From positions 1 through 64,000 of the forward strand of contig JBBPSI010000031.1 of assembly GCA_038093515.1 (NCBI GenBank): DNA of 64,000 nucleotides. Reading direction: 5' to 3'. Within the stretch, counting starts at the first letter, position 1. Each line of letters begins with the position of its first letter. The notes under the pieces were generated by a model that was not told the origin of the DNA, did no database searches, and saw nothing but the letters and a program-made list of their open reading frames with translations. The stretch is from Butyriboletus loyo (taxonomy: Eukaryota > Basidiomycota > Agaricomycetes > Boletales > Boletaceae). Of this stretch, positions 24,158 to 36,805 are shown piece by piece. The position numbers and the translations under genes were made by a program.

Positions 24158-24458
24158 GATGTTGACGACTTGGATCATTCTGTTCATTTTTTTCTGTCCC
24201 ATTTCTGTTCTTGATATGAGAAACTGTATTATGTGCTTTGCAATGTCAGTTAACCTTGTTGCTTGTAGGAGTACATAGATGTGAGAGTTGTGTGTACGCG
24301 TGGCTTTGGGTCATATACGCTGCGATGATGCTGTTCTCGGTTTGTGGTTGCGCCCACATTCGATGTTGTATGAGACGATGCCAGTTTGCCTGAATCCACC
24401 GGGTTGGTTCGGGCGATGCACCGAAACATGGACCATCTCCATCCCCTTGATCTCGGAT

Positions 24459-25360
24459 TCAATCCCAATCCAAACCTAACACATCCTCCCGCCCGCCTCT
24501 CACCACAATCTCGACTGCCTCCGCCAGCTCCCTAAACACTCTGGTGTCCTCATCCAACGCCGTCCCTGCAGCATCGTTCTCAATGTGACCACTATCGACG
24601 CCGAGTGCACGCTGCAACGTCTCTTCGCGTTCCGAACCACGCAGCGCGTCTATCGAGGTAAAGAGATCGCGTAGGCGAGGGTTCGACCTGAGGACCGTAT
24701 GAAGCGTCGTCGACGTCGCTGTGAAGCAAGTCGTGAGCGGGTGAGTCACTTATCATGCATTTCTTCTTTAAGAAAATCCTGCCGCGTGCAATATCGACCG
24801 GGAAAGAAAGGGACGGCAGAACGGGACCTACCTGTAGCTTCGTATTGATGTGGTTGGAGGGGTTAAAGGTCGTCTCGTTGGGGTAGGCAGACGTGTCGCG
24901 GACGTAGGGCCATTTGAGGGCAGTGAGTGGACGGAGGGGTTCTGTCGGTGTCAGTTCTGTCGGTGGATGGAGGTCGGTGGAGGCGGGCTCAGACGGGGAA
25001 TTGGGATCGGGGTCCCGGGGTGTTGAGGAAGTACATATATGCGTCAGTGCAGAGAGGGCAATGGCGGCAACGTACGTCGGACGGGTGGCACGCTGGGATC
25101 AGGGTGGTGCGTAGACCAGAGGAATATGGCTGTACAGGGGGGGACATTTCAGGTAGACGAATCGATGGTGGGTCGGGTGGACTGAACATTTGTGTTGCTT
25201 GTAGCACGCGACGGAGCAGCTGTTTTCCGAATCCAAAGTCGTTGGTTTGGGTTTGGGTTGGGATTTTTTTTCCGTTGAAGTTAGCGGTGGATGGGACCTA
25301 CTATGTGGTTGGTTCTACAGGTGTATTTCGATGCTTGGTGTTGGCATACGACACAGGCTG
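24459..25360 (-). CDS. Probable HIT zinc-finger protein (ZNHIT3-like)
   Basis: The last exon (24718..24459) reads ATSTTLHTVLRSNPRLRDLF, SIDALRGSEREETLQRALG and a final VFRELAEAVEIVVRGG, the pattern of the C-terminus of HIT-type zinc-finger proteins (ZNHIT3/Hit1, box C/D snoRNP assembly). The exon before it contains PLRPLTALKWPYVRDTSAYP, also typical. Further upstream on the same strand are ACVVCQHQASKYTCR near 25345 and CSVACYKQHKC near 25220, the Cys/His pattern of a zf-HIT finger split by an intron. I could not resolve the first exon or all junctions: a stop precedes CVVC in frame, and the 24.83-kb donor is ambiguous. The 5' limit is approximate. It is divergent from TRL1. Confidence 0.6.
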
Positions 25361-25591
25361 AGTCGTTGAAGAGGAGGCATCATAGTACTCGCTTCCGAGT
25401 CAGGATCTGTACATTTGGCATCATATAAAACATCGCCAATCCACGGTAGCATCCGACCTCATCATAACCACTTTTCACTCGTCAACATTCAGAACTCGTC
25501 TGCACCGCGTTTTCTTCAGTATATATGCTCAACCGCGAGGCGGACGTTCGTCCTCTTTGACGGATTTCGTTTTCGCAGGGCAGATTCCACG

Positions 25592-28244
25592 ATGGCCGAA
25601 TCGCGTTTCAACGCCGAAGACTCTCGACTGGTCGCTGACCTGCATCAGATTTCACAAAAGTCGCCCAAGCTCATCCGATCGACTGTTTATCCTGTCCCAT
25701 CGGACACCACGGTCAATATTCGGAGCTGGAAGATGAACGAGTTTAAGTACTATGACGTTCCCTCACCGTTCCCGACGCTCGCCCGAGGTCTATTCACAAG
25801 GGAGCTGGAAAGGGAGGCAGGTAGCGATCAACCTCGGCATCAGATCGTTGTACGTGGATATGACAAGTTCTTCAACATCGGGGAGGTGCCTTGGACAGAC
25901 GTAAGTTCAACATTTTCTCGGGTTGCGCAGGTGGTTCTGATTCCACTTCCTTTGCCGTTCGCCGATTGTGCATGACAGTGGTCGTCCTTGGAGGCGCACA
26001 CTGGTCCAGAATACACGTTGTCGGTGAAGTCGAATGGCTGCATCATCTTCATTGCTGCTATCTCGCCCTCCGACCTGATTGTCACGTCAAAACACGCCCT
26101 CGGAGAGATGGATGGCGTCGTAGAGACGCATTCACAAGCTGGTCACAGATGGCTCAAAACACATCTCACATCAAAAGGGAAAACGGAAGAGCAACTCGCA
26201 GCCGCGCTCTGGGAGAAGAATTGGACCGCAGTAGCAGAGGTAGGATCAAGCCCGGAGATAGTTCGGAGTTGCTAACTGACCACAGCTCCTTTCCGGAAGC
26301 TTTGCGATGACGACTTTGAGGAACATGTATTACCCTATCCGCCAGAGAAGTCCGGCCTTTATCTGCATGGCATAAATGAGAATTGCAAGGAGTTCCACAC
26401 CCTTCCCACACACGCCATCGACGCGTTCGCAGAAGAGTGGGGCTTCTTGAAAACTACGGCCATGGTGTACGACACACTAGCGGAAGTGAAGACATTCACT
26501 GACGAGGTCGCCAAGACGGGAGAGTGGAATGGAGAGTTGCTGGAAGGATTCGTCGTCCGCACCCGCATCGTCGACCCGAAACCTGGTTCGACATCTCGTG
26601 ACAAACAACCACCGTATCCAACCGGTTCTTCGTTCTTCTTCAAGGTGAAGTTTGACGAACCATACATGATGTATCGTGACTGGCGGGAAATTACCAAGTC
26701 GCTCTTATTCACCAAGGGCTCGTTCGATGATGCTAAACTTCCCAAGTCTAAGATGAAGCGCAAGGAGACACAGGTTTATCTCAAGTGGGTCAAAAACGAG
26801 ATTCAAACAAACCGAAGCGCCTTTGAGGGGTATGCGCAGGGAAAGGGGATCCTAGCTACTAGGGAGTGGTTTTTGAAGTGGTTGGGCACCGAGCAAGGGA
26901 AGGCGGATCTATCTGACGTTGAGAAGAAAGACCATGTTGTTGGGGAGTTTGGTAAGACTGTCATCGTCCCTGTTGCTGTTCCAGGGTGTGGTGAGTTGAT
27001 CGCTGTTCTCTCGATGGTCGTAGCGTTAATGCCGTTGAAACTCAGGCAAGACCTCTGTCTCTACTGCGCTCGCCCATCTCTTTCGCTTCGGACATACCCA
27101 AAGCGACGACGTGCAGGCCAAGAAACCGACCAAGGGCTTTATCAGGAATGTAATCAATCTCCTCAAACAATACGATATTGTCATCGCTGACAAGTGAATT
27201 TTGCCGTCTTATCTCATCGAGTATCTGTTCACAAAATCCATATATAGAAACAACCATCTGCGACAACATCGAGAGGAATTGCGCGAAGCTGTTGCCAAAA
27301 TTCATCCACCGGTCCGTCTACTCGCGCTAAATTGGACTCTGGACCAGCCACGGACGGCGATACTTCGAGTGTGTGGAGATCGTATCTTGGATCGTGGCGA
27401 TAAACACCAGAGTCTGCGAGCTGACAAGGTCGGAAAGTCGCATGAAAACGTCATCTGGCAATTCATACGCGATAGGGAAGAGCTTGCCGACTCTGAAGTA
27501 GACGCCAGCATTGAGATGGATGTTGATGAGCCGCTCGAAGCGGCAGTGGCACGTGCAGTCGATGCATGCGTCGACATCCTTGGCTTGGAACGACCCAGCC
27601 CGGAGCAAATCGACGAAGCTGTGACAGTTGCAAAAGGATACGCGCCAACGACGAAGGAAGGGGTAGATAAGAAAGAAAAGAAGGCAAAGGCACCGGCACC
27701 ACCACGATACTTCGGGATATTGGCTGAACTGGATCTTGGGGCCGTCGTCACTCCCCAGATGGATCAAGAAGAAATCCCATATAATGGCAAGACGTTCTGG
27801 CACAAATTGGTTAGCGATAAGCGGGTTAGCGATCGACCTCATATCACTATCGTACATAGGGCCTGCCTGCCCGCAGACGCGGACCTTTGGGAACGCTGCA
27901 CCGCGCTCGACCTATTGCCGGCACCGCCTTTTTTCTCATTCACTCTCGGACACCTTGTCTGGAATGACAGGGTTATGGCATTGACCGTTGAAGACTTGGA
28001 ACTTGCCAAAGAACCCGACAACGAAGCTGATCCAGGGCAAGAAAAGCACGAGTTCATCTCGACATTACCTGCCGATGTTCGGGACAAGCTTCATATCACT
28101 GTCGGGACCCTCGACGCCGGGGTCTCGCCATATGAAGCAAAGGGTCTCGTGGAGGCGTGGCGAAAAGGAACGCGGACCGGGATCGATTCACTGGAGTTGG
28201 AAGGGTTATCGGCCAGGGGCAGGCTCAAGGGACTGATGTCATGA
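25592..28244 (+). CDS. TRL1: Fungal tRNA ligase (ligase - kinase - cyclic phosphodiesterase)
   Basis: Trifunctional enzyme that heals and seals tRNA exons after splicing and, in yeast, HAC1 mRNA. Five exons (25592..25900, 25979..26239, 26300..26990, 27046..27193, 27248..28244) total 2406 nt, or 801 residues, close to yeast Trl1. The nucleotidyl-lysine motif is SVKSNGCIIFI with Lys ~120. Further ligase blocks are LHGINENCKEFHTLP, LLEGFVVRTRIV and FFFKVKFDEPYMMYRDWRE. The kinase P-loop VPGCGKTS is rebuilt across intron 3. The C-terminal phosphodiesterase has its two HxT motifs: HITIVH (~668) and HITVGT (~752). All three active sites look intact. This enzyme differs in kind from the RtcB ligase used by animals. 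Confidence 0.96.
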
Positions 28245-31200
28245 TACCAGGAGCCACTCGAATGTGTCACAGCGACTCACCGCATAGCCCACATACAATA
28301 ATTACGTGTTAGGTACATACCAATGCTCATTGTTGGGGTCAGAGTAGGCACCATGGAATAGCAGGGACCCAAGGCGGCCATCTACATTTACGATGTTTGC
28401 TTCTTCCTCGACGGGCGCACAGGGACGTATCGATTTTTTGCGCCTGCCTCTTCGTATGATCAGAACGACGACTCGGGCTGTCTTCTGATCACGAAATTTC
28501 TGGTCTGGTCTGGTCTGGTCTGGGGAGACTACGCCTGCCAGCGCCGCAAGACTGGGTCTTCTCGAACACCGAGAAGCCGGAATGAATCGTAAAAAGAAGA
28601 ACAGGAACAAGAACAAGAAACATTGTCGCTGATGCGTGTGTGTTGCGGTGGTAGAACTAGCGATGCAGTGGAGTTAGACTGTTCTTGCCATCTCTCGACG
28701 TTCGGAGTCGGAGACAAGCGGTCGTCTGGACTTGATCATCGAAACCATCAACTATTACCACTATTACCACTATGACAACTATGACAACTATGACATTCAT
28801 TGCGCCCCAGCGATACATTTAATATAAATATGATTCGACAGCCTGCCTGGCGTCTCTTCGTCGTCGCCAAGGAAAGCGCCGTGGGGCCCAGGCGACTCGG
28901 ACTCCGTTAACCCAAAGACCGACTCGAGACTGAGACCGAGACTGAGACTGAGACTATGGCATACTGATCAGTTGAGAGAAGCGGGCAAGCCCCAAAATTT
29001 AATTTCGTGTGTAAACCACCACAGCCGGATCCGGAACTCACGTTGGACCCGCCTTCGCCTGTACGCGTTCCACTCAGTTTCGGATCTCACAGTACCGTTC
29101 CTACTCTACATCACCATCACTGAACACGGTAGGTAATACTTTCGCACCTGTCGGTGCCCTTTGAAGTATCAAGTCCTGATAACCCAAGAAACCGTAGTAG
29201 TACGACTAATGCACCTCGGTCGGTACTACGACTGAGCCGTAGCCCTAATGCTAGCTCGCGCCATCAGTTCCGATCATTTGTTTAGTTCAAGTCGTGTGAA
29301 GATCTAGCACCGAACTGTCTGTTTTAAGCGTCTTTTACAGAAGCTAGCGAGCGTTCCCACCTGGCCAGATTCATATACTTCCCTGCCAGCAGTACTATTA
29401 CAAAATGTCTGGTCCGAGACTAGTGAAGCTCGGAGGCGAACAAGTAAGCCGGACTAGGAATAGTTTTACTTACTACTAGGGAAAGCGCCGACCGTAGGTA
29501 GCCTCGTTCACAAAGTACAGAAATCGAGTACACAAATTATGGCAGATCGATTGTCGCACACGGAGACTCTGTGGGCCTGCACCTCGTAAGAGTAACCTGG
29601 ATTAGGATAGCACTATGTGGCCAGCAAATCAAAGTAAACCCGAAGCCGGATGGAGCACGGGCGAGAGCGGTCCGGCGTGTTGGATCCAGATGGACTTGCC
29701 AGCTATAGCAACATCGACCGGAATCTGGTGTAATGCTCCCACAGGGCAGGTCCGGTTTATCAGTAGCACACTGTCAGAAACCGAGTGAGTCACGCGGAAC
29801 AGGAGATGTGTGGATGATACAGGCGCGCAACAGCTGACCACGAGTGTATCTTGCAAGGATTCGGGCGACCAATTACTGCCGAGGAGATGGTACAGAGGGG
29901 TTTCAAGTCCTGTCATGACAAGGTTTGACACCAGGTTGTCGTTCCGCTGTGTTAATTCCGTCGAGGAACGACTCTTTTGATCTGATTCAAAGTCTGCCCG
30001 AGCCGACAGTGCACTGAGCGGCCAATCGAGACGTGCGGTAGGCTGCAACGCGCGAGCTGAGGCGATGACATGGCAATCGATGGTATAGGAAGGCGGCGAG
30101 CCAGCACTCGTATGCATGAACCTCCGAGTTATTCTCCTGGAATCCAGGGATACACAAGGACGAGCATAGTTGATCCATATGATTATGATCACTGGCGACG
30201 AAACGTGGTAGATAGTTGATCCGATCATTGATCCCCTGCGCCTTATTTTAGGTTAACGTCTCTTGTATTCTCGCGACGCGCGTGTCTATGTCGTGAGAAG
30301 GGAAGAGGCGTGTAGGGTATTTGTGGGGCGAGGGTGGCCGGGAATGCGCTACAGAACACGGTGACTTTACCACGATCTTCTGCACTCTCCCATCGCAGCT
30401 TAGCCTGATGTCATCTTTGAACACGCCGATCAGAAAAGTATGTGGCGTCTTCATCCACCGTCGCATTGAACGTAGTTTCAGGATGGCATTCGGCAATTGC
30501 TCCCACCAGCTGCGGCAAGGGAGTTAGTCCAGATCCATTCCTAGCCGCCGACAGAGATGCGATGCATTGTCCAGAAAGGCAAGCGAGACCAGATCGATTT
30601 GACCAAGATCCCTAAACGTGTACAATGAACCTGGCGACTGCCATGCCCATCGGGGGACCTGAGAAATCGGGTCCCCCATGAGTGCCCGCGTTCGCACCTG
30701 TGGCCACAGGAGTAACCGATCCTGACAGTCACCCCTGCAGGTCGTCTGGTGACACGGAGCTAATGGACAGAGCACAATTACAAGTTGATCTTGGCGATGT
30801 CCGTGCCTGCCTGTCGTACGGAATTTTGCGGCGCGCCGCAGCCATGGTCTCGTGCGCCCTCATTCACCCCCACTCAACCAACTTGGTCAGATGAAAGTGC
30901 ACTGGGAATCTATCACGTGCCTGTGCCGTCCCGCATATGCGTTGCATACAGCCCGCGGTATGCAAGGCTTCTGAGCAGATAAAATGGTGTTGACCAACAA
31001 CAAAACGGACTCGTGGAAGGAGAGTTTACTGGTGAGATCATCACCAAATGAACATGATTTGGGAAACCCTGCGCGTCGAGATAAGGTGGACTTCATTTGT
31101 CGCAGCCTCCCTTTTTCGTGTATGTGGTGCCAATGCTATGGATAGGACAAACCTGTGCCTGCAAAATCCAAAATAACATTTTTCTTTCTTTCTGAGATCC

Positions 31201-32671
31201 TTGTTTAGTGTCTTGCTAGATAGGACATACAGCGCTAGTGCTTTCAAGTGGGGTAGTGCTGATGTTTATAGGATCGGTATCATCTACATACGGGTGCTGG
31301 TTCACAAGAACGACGATCAAACCATCCACGCATTCGGTTTCGCCTTTTCCTTGCTCGTGTACTCGACCCCATTGACTACCAGCGGATCTTCCTGTCCTGC
31401 GGGTTCTGATACAGATCTCGCACAGACCTGGGTGGTGTCGGCTTGCACGTGAATCCAAAAGTTATATGAACCATGAAACATCGTGCATCATGATGGGTAT
31501 TAGATCAACTGATGGTCTCGGTGAGGCAGATCGTCATAGGGATGGCAGTGACATTTGGGAATATAGCGGATTCTGAATCTTTGATGTGACGTGGCATTCG
31601 CTACTCCCACAGGAGGCAATGTCAGTATGCCTGCTCGGCGCCCATGTCGCGGAGATGAGGGCGTTGAAACTGGGGCACCCCGAAACCATTTCTCCGCGTG
31701 CACTACCCACGATACTTGCATTCAGCATAATAGACAACGAGGGCTCTTGATTCCATTCCCTTGCATGCGCATGCACTGTCTGAATGAGGTGACCCAGACT
31801 ACCCACGCAGAAGACACGAATTCGTACCAATTCGGCATTGGGAACCTGCGAAACTGTGATGGTGACTCAGGGCAGCCAAGCTGATCGCTGACCTTCTGAA
31901 CCGACGCGACCCAGGCCTGCGAACGCCTTGGCTCACCGGGGACTGTCGTGGCGAGGTTGGTGGGAAGCAGGAGAAGTCCATTTGACAGGATGTGAGATTT
32001 GGAACGTTAACGTTTTGCAACCTATGACAGAACCCCTTGCGATCTGCCCTGGCCCTTGGCCCACCGGTGACTGCAGCGCTTATCGCATGGGAACTCGTGG
32101 ACTCTCCGCGCGGGGGGAACAACGTGCAGGTCGTGGGCATCCGCCACTGATGCTGTATTGAATGGGTCATCAATCGCAGTTCGGTCTGCACTCGGAGCGC
32201 GAGGTAGACATGACCTGGCTTCTTCGTGTTTCGTCTCAGCTGAGGCCTTTACGGAAGGATTTTTCCGCGACATCCAAATCGGGGCCTCCGTTTACGTAAT
32301 AAGGTTTAGTTTTGATAATTGTTTTGGACATACCAATAACCATATCGTTCGCGTATTATGGCATATTTTACACTAATGACATCCGGTTTAGAGTATTTAT
32401 TCTTATTCAGCCATACCGTTAATGGTATACCCTTGAATGTTGTTACTCCACCTTCAAGGGGCAGGCCGTGGTGGAGTCCCGACCCGCTCCAAGTTTGTTT
32501 CAAGCCCGTTTTTGGGTTCGGCTCCATTGCCCACTTCATGTTTCCCGGACCTTATGACACGTCGTATCCATACGAGTTATTGTCGCCGGGCAGGCGCACA
32601 CCTATAAGAAGGTGGACAAGGACCCATGATTCTAATCCCATCCGCGACCCTTTACTATCCCCCTCTCTACC
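28245..32671. other. Gene-poor region, 4.4 kb, with short tandem repeats
   Basis: No gene I can support. Short repeats include TGGTCT units at ~28498-28524, CTATTACCA/CTATGACAA units at ~28751-28794 and GAGACTGA-type units at ~28922-28957. Minus-strand open stretches at 29629-30228 (199 codons) and 31534-31830 lack recognisable domains or consistent splice partners. The second has a regular-looking start region (VSQVPNAELVRIRVFCVGSL), so a lineage-specific or decayed gene is possible. Confidence 0.5.
28751..28794. repeat. Short tandem repeat (9-bp units)
   Basis: Two variants follow each other: CTATTACCA twice, then CTATGACAA twice with a trailing CTATGACA. This is simple-sequence expansion in non-coding DNA. 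Confidence 0.8.
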
Positions 32672-33872
32672 ATGAAGGACTTGCCAGTCGAACTCGTCGG
32701 TGTCGTGGTCGAGAACGTATCATCTACTTCTGATCTCCTCTCACTACGATCCGTCAACTCTACGTGCCATCGTCTCGCCACCCCACACCTATTCCGCAAG
32801 ATCCACATCCGCAATAGCCTAGACAGCGCACAAAATTGTCGAAGCATCCTGGCCTCTCCCTCTCTCGCCACTCACGTACGTGAGGTCGTCTATGATCAAC
32901 GTGATCATGCGCGATTTTGTCTGCTTCCAGCGGGCGCCGAGGGTAATGTTCTCCGTGGAACGCCTTCCTTTTCTCAAGTAGCTAATATTGTCTGCAGGCG
33001 TCTGTGATGAACTCGAGATAGCAGAACTTGAAGACGTTCTCACAGAGACCTTCTGTTCGCTCCCAGGTTTCAAGAACCTCGAGAGTGTCGTCCTCAACTT
33101 TTGGCCCTCATTCCGCTCTCAATATGGCTCAGAAATCCACGAACACCCCTTTTGGTTTACCAACCGTCAGATTACCGTCTTGCACGCAGTCCATTATGCG
33201 ATAAAGTCGTCCTGCATCCGCTCGCTCACGCTGAACAATGTCATCCTGATGTCGACGGCCTGTTACGACTTTGTTGCGTCCGTGATCAACTCCCCCTTGC
33301 AGCACTTTTCCATGTCCGTCATCGCGAACTCGGAGCTTGGCGCCTGGTCAGGCTCTAAATCTCTCAACGGCTCGCTCAGCTCGCTGCTTCCAGCCTCAAA
33401 CGCCAACTTGAAGTCCCTTGTCTTGAGGAGTCCTCAAGGTCTCTATCACAGTCTCAACACACAGCTTCGTTCTTCCCATTACCCTGCACTCGAGACGCTC
33501 GTTCTTGAAAACATCGTTTTCGATCCTACGCCCTCTGCTGATGGCATTGAGGATTTCATCGTTCGTCACAAAGCGAGCCTACGTCGCCTAGAGCTTCGCT
33601 CGTGCTCCAGCTATGTGCCCAGCGTAGAAACCCCTATCCGAAAATGGTCCACGATTTGGAAGCGTCTGGAAGAAGAGCTCGTATGCCTCACGGAGGTAGT
33701 GGTCGGCGATGCCCACCAAGGTTACGCATTACTCGACGGTACCTGCGGATACATCCCACATCCGTCACTTCCAGTAGCTCCCGCTGAACTTGCCCAGGAA
33801 GATGAAGAACTTTACCTGAAATTTAGTGATCGTGCGAACCTCCGATCGATTCTCGCCAAAAAGTGTCTTTGA
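32672..33872 (+). CDS. F-box-like / leucine-rich protein
   Basis: Exons 32672..32942 and 32998..33872 (55-bp intron) give 381 residues. The start MKDLPVELVGVVVENVSST followed by DLLSLRSVNSTCHRLATPHL is an F-box motif, which recruits substrates to SCF ubiquitin ligases through Skp1. The rest has loose leucine-rich periodicity (SLTLNNVILMS, LKSLVLRSPQGL, ALETLVLENIVFD, SLRRLELRSCSSY), the usual build of the expanded F-box families of mushrooms. Splice frame and stop are clean. No orthologue can be named; such genes are numerous and fast-evolving in basidiomycetes. Confidence 0.8.
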
Positions 33873-36805
33873 ACGTTCTTGTCCGCTCATACTCCGTTTC
33901 TATTTCTTTGTTGTCGTGACGATTTGCCGTATTGACTACACAAATTCTTGCCATGTACGATAGTGTATCAAAACAACCCATGTGACAGTTTTCTTCTTCT
34001 GTATACCCTGTCTTGCACACTTCAATATATACCTGCAACGATCCAATTCGCTAGCACGTGGAGTCCATTCAAAGACAGCTTGGTGCGGAGTTGGGTAAAA
34101 CCCAACTCATTTACTCGTCCACTTGCTATATCTTCACCCCAATGGTGCGAGCTGGCGGGGGAGAAACAATGACCCAGAACGAACCGCAGCCACCCACACC
34201 CCATCTAGCGGCCATCAATTATACTGATTCTGTGGTACTAACCGCGGATAGGTGGGCGCGGTATAAACATCGCCCAGGGAAACCTTCTCCGCAGTCCTTT
34301 CACGCACGCACTAAGAACGTTTGTTTGTTACGCGACTTCGGAGGACGTAATGCACTCTGGCGAGTCGCATGCTGTATTCAGTGACGACACGTCCTCCTCC
34401 GCAGCAGCAGCAGCTTCGGTCAAAGAATTCCTTACGAACGCGTGTCCGCAGCACCGAACATCGCGATCGAACGTTTCAAGAATGCATCGTCAACCTTCCG
34501 TCCAAAAAGCGCGTAGGAGATGGAGATTGATTACCCAGGACCAAAAAGCTCCACTGATCTGCTGCGGGCGTCGTATTAAAGACAAGTACATACGATTCGG
34601 GATTCGAGCGTTACCCTGTACGCAGTAGAAAAAGAAAAGTACAACGAGGCGGGCTGGAATCCGACTAACCCCTTCGAGATTCGAAGCCATGCTCTCGGTC
34701 CGCGGCATGTTCTGTGGTGTATTTTTATCGACTTTTTACAGCATACCACGACGGAGAGGTGTTGGCAGGCGAAAGCAAAATGAAACTTCTCCCTCCGCAG
34801 CACCAAGTAATTACAAATGTCACCGTGAGCGGAGGGTCTTTCGCCGTGTCTCAAAAACTTGGGGGGGGGGATCTGGACCGTTTTCGGTTTCTCCGTCCGA
34901 ACCTCGTTTTTTTTTTTTTTCTTTTCTTTTTTCTTTTCTCGCAACGCCCCGCGCAAGTCGGATCCATTTTCTGCCTCTGTGTTCGAGCGAGGACCGGTCA
35001 TCACTCGGTGGCTTTCGAGAGTCCGGATTGGAAGACGGCGGACGAAAAAGGAAATTCGATGACTATCTAAAATCTGAGAAATTCACGATCGGCATCGCAC
35101 GTATAAATAATTCCGCGATTGCGACATGGCAAGTTCAGTAAGCCAACCCGGTCATACTTTCGCCGTTTCTCACAGGGTCCGCACGTGTAGTTGGGGTAGG
35201 CAGGAGCGATCGATCCATCGACGACGCCCACGACACCGTGGGTTATCGATGTCACCGTACGTTTGTATAGCACCACACGGAAACTCTGATGCGCACGGGC
35301 TGCGTCCCAGTCGGTAGCATCTGAAGGCGCTATGAAACGTTATCTCGAGAGTTCTGACCGGACGATCTATAGATGGACCGACCAAACAGAGATCGGTTTG
35401 TATCTAAGGTGCCCCCCATCGAGAGGGTGTATCTTGAAGGTGAAACCTTTCGCAACGCGCCATCGGACATCGTTCCAAGGTCATGATTTGAATTTGGCTC
35501 TTGGCCGCGGATTTTCGGAGGAGGTCCAGCTCACATTCTGATCGGTGAAGAGCTGGATCAATCTTTCGAACGTCGATGTCGATCTAAGCGGTCCCTCGAG
35601 GACGAAACATGCAACGTGTCGAGTTCAATGTTCATCGTTCATCGATGACGGCTGGCAAACGACGACGACGTCAGTACGAGCTCAGACTCTGGCGCAATCG
35701 TTTGTGGAGTGCAAGGATGCGATACGGTTTAACGAGGGGCCCAGGATACGGACACGTGCAAATCTGCTGCGGTCGCCTTCACACCCTCTATTTCCGTTTG
35801 GTGGAACGCACAGCATCGTGACGATAACGGATGTTGAAACGGAAAGGAGCCAAAGGTGTGGCGCATCCGTTGACGGCGGCGTACATGTGTCACTAGTCAC
35901 TGGTGAAGATCAGCGAGATATAAACCATGGGGAAACAAACAGTATCTGATGGGGTCCGAGGAGAGTCTGCCCTCGAACACTCGTTGGCGTCCAACCGTTG
36001 ACCCGAACGACGTTCGTTCTAGATCCGAACCACAACGGTTACCGACCGTCAGTGACTCGCACAGACTTCTTTTTTTTTTTTTCCGAGTTATGCCTTGGGG
36101 TGACGGCTTGGGGAAAGATTAAAAGAGGGTGTCGTGGCCCGTTTGACAGGACGGACAGCCATGGCTTGAGCGTACCCCTCAGTGACCAAAAGGTGAGGCG
36201 ACGAAAGATGATTGACCGTACCGTGTAGGGCCACTGCAAATCACATCACCCACAAGCTTGATTCATCGTAAGCGGGGCTCAGAACCGTATCAGCTTTTCT
36301 CAAAGTCGGAAAAAAATACGCGAATCATATGTTACGAGGGTTTGTTCAAATACGAGCATGCTTCGTCAAGTCCCTTGCTTGACTGCCGCTGAAATTATTA
36401 AAGGACGATGTCGAACTTGGGACTGACCGGGCAGGCAGGGGCTGAGTGGGCAACAGAACGAAGTTACTTGCCGGAAGGCTTATCTTGGCACTCGATCGGA
36501 CGTCTTGCATACTTCCTGGAGTCAGCTCGAGCGCGAGCCTGGCACAGGGATACTTCCGGGGTCAATACGCAATCGACAGAAATGATGAAACCGCCCATTT
36601 GCTAGATCCGGAGACAACACATCAATCTGTACCACGTTGTGGGCACCGAAAGAGGCCAACGAAACGTGCACAGACAATGCGACCATGACAATCGTGTTCC
36701 AGATCCCGTAAGCGGACAAAAGTGGTAACGATGAGGATAATAACGTACACGATGCATGCCATGCTGGAAGTACATACTACAATGAACAGACGAAGGAACG
36801 TCTAG
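33873..36805. other. Intergenic region, 2.9 kb
   Basis: No supported gene. It contains homopolymer tracts (G run at ~34861, T runs at ~34908 and ~36069). The longest stretch, 35545-35949 plus (134 codons), lacks domains and a good context, and I do not call it. Confidence 0.5.

Larger units (their letters stand above)
20722..24275 (+). repeat. Inverted duplication, right arm (B)
   Basis: Mirror copy of 8811-12068, about 3.55 kb. The extra length lies in the last exon of the RBR gene. The two arms enclose a 8.65-kb spacer holding BRR2 (13264-20610) and repeats R1/R2. Homologous recombination between such arms would invert the spacer. Confidence 0.93.

Noticed and set aside
34689..35141. Overlapping plus-strand ORFs at 34.7-35.1 kb
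   Set aside because: They run through G and T homopolymers in all three frames; composition is not protein-like.
35545..35949. 134-codon plus-strand ORF, with a GGCGGCGTACATGTG string also found at the end of RBR copy A
   Set aside because: The shared string is short and flanking sequence does not align; no domain, splice partner or context supports a gene.
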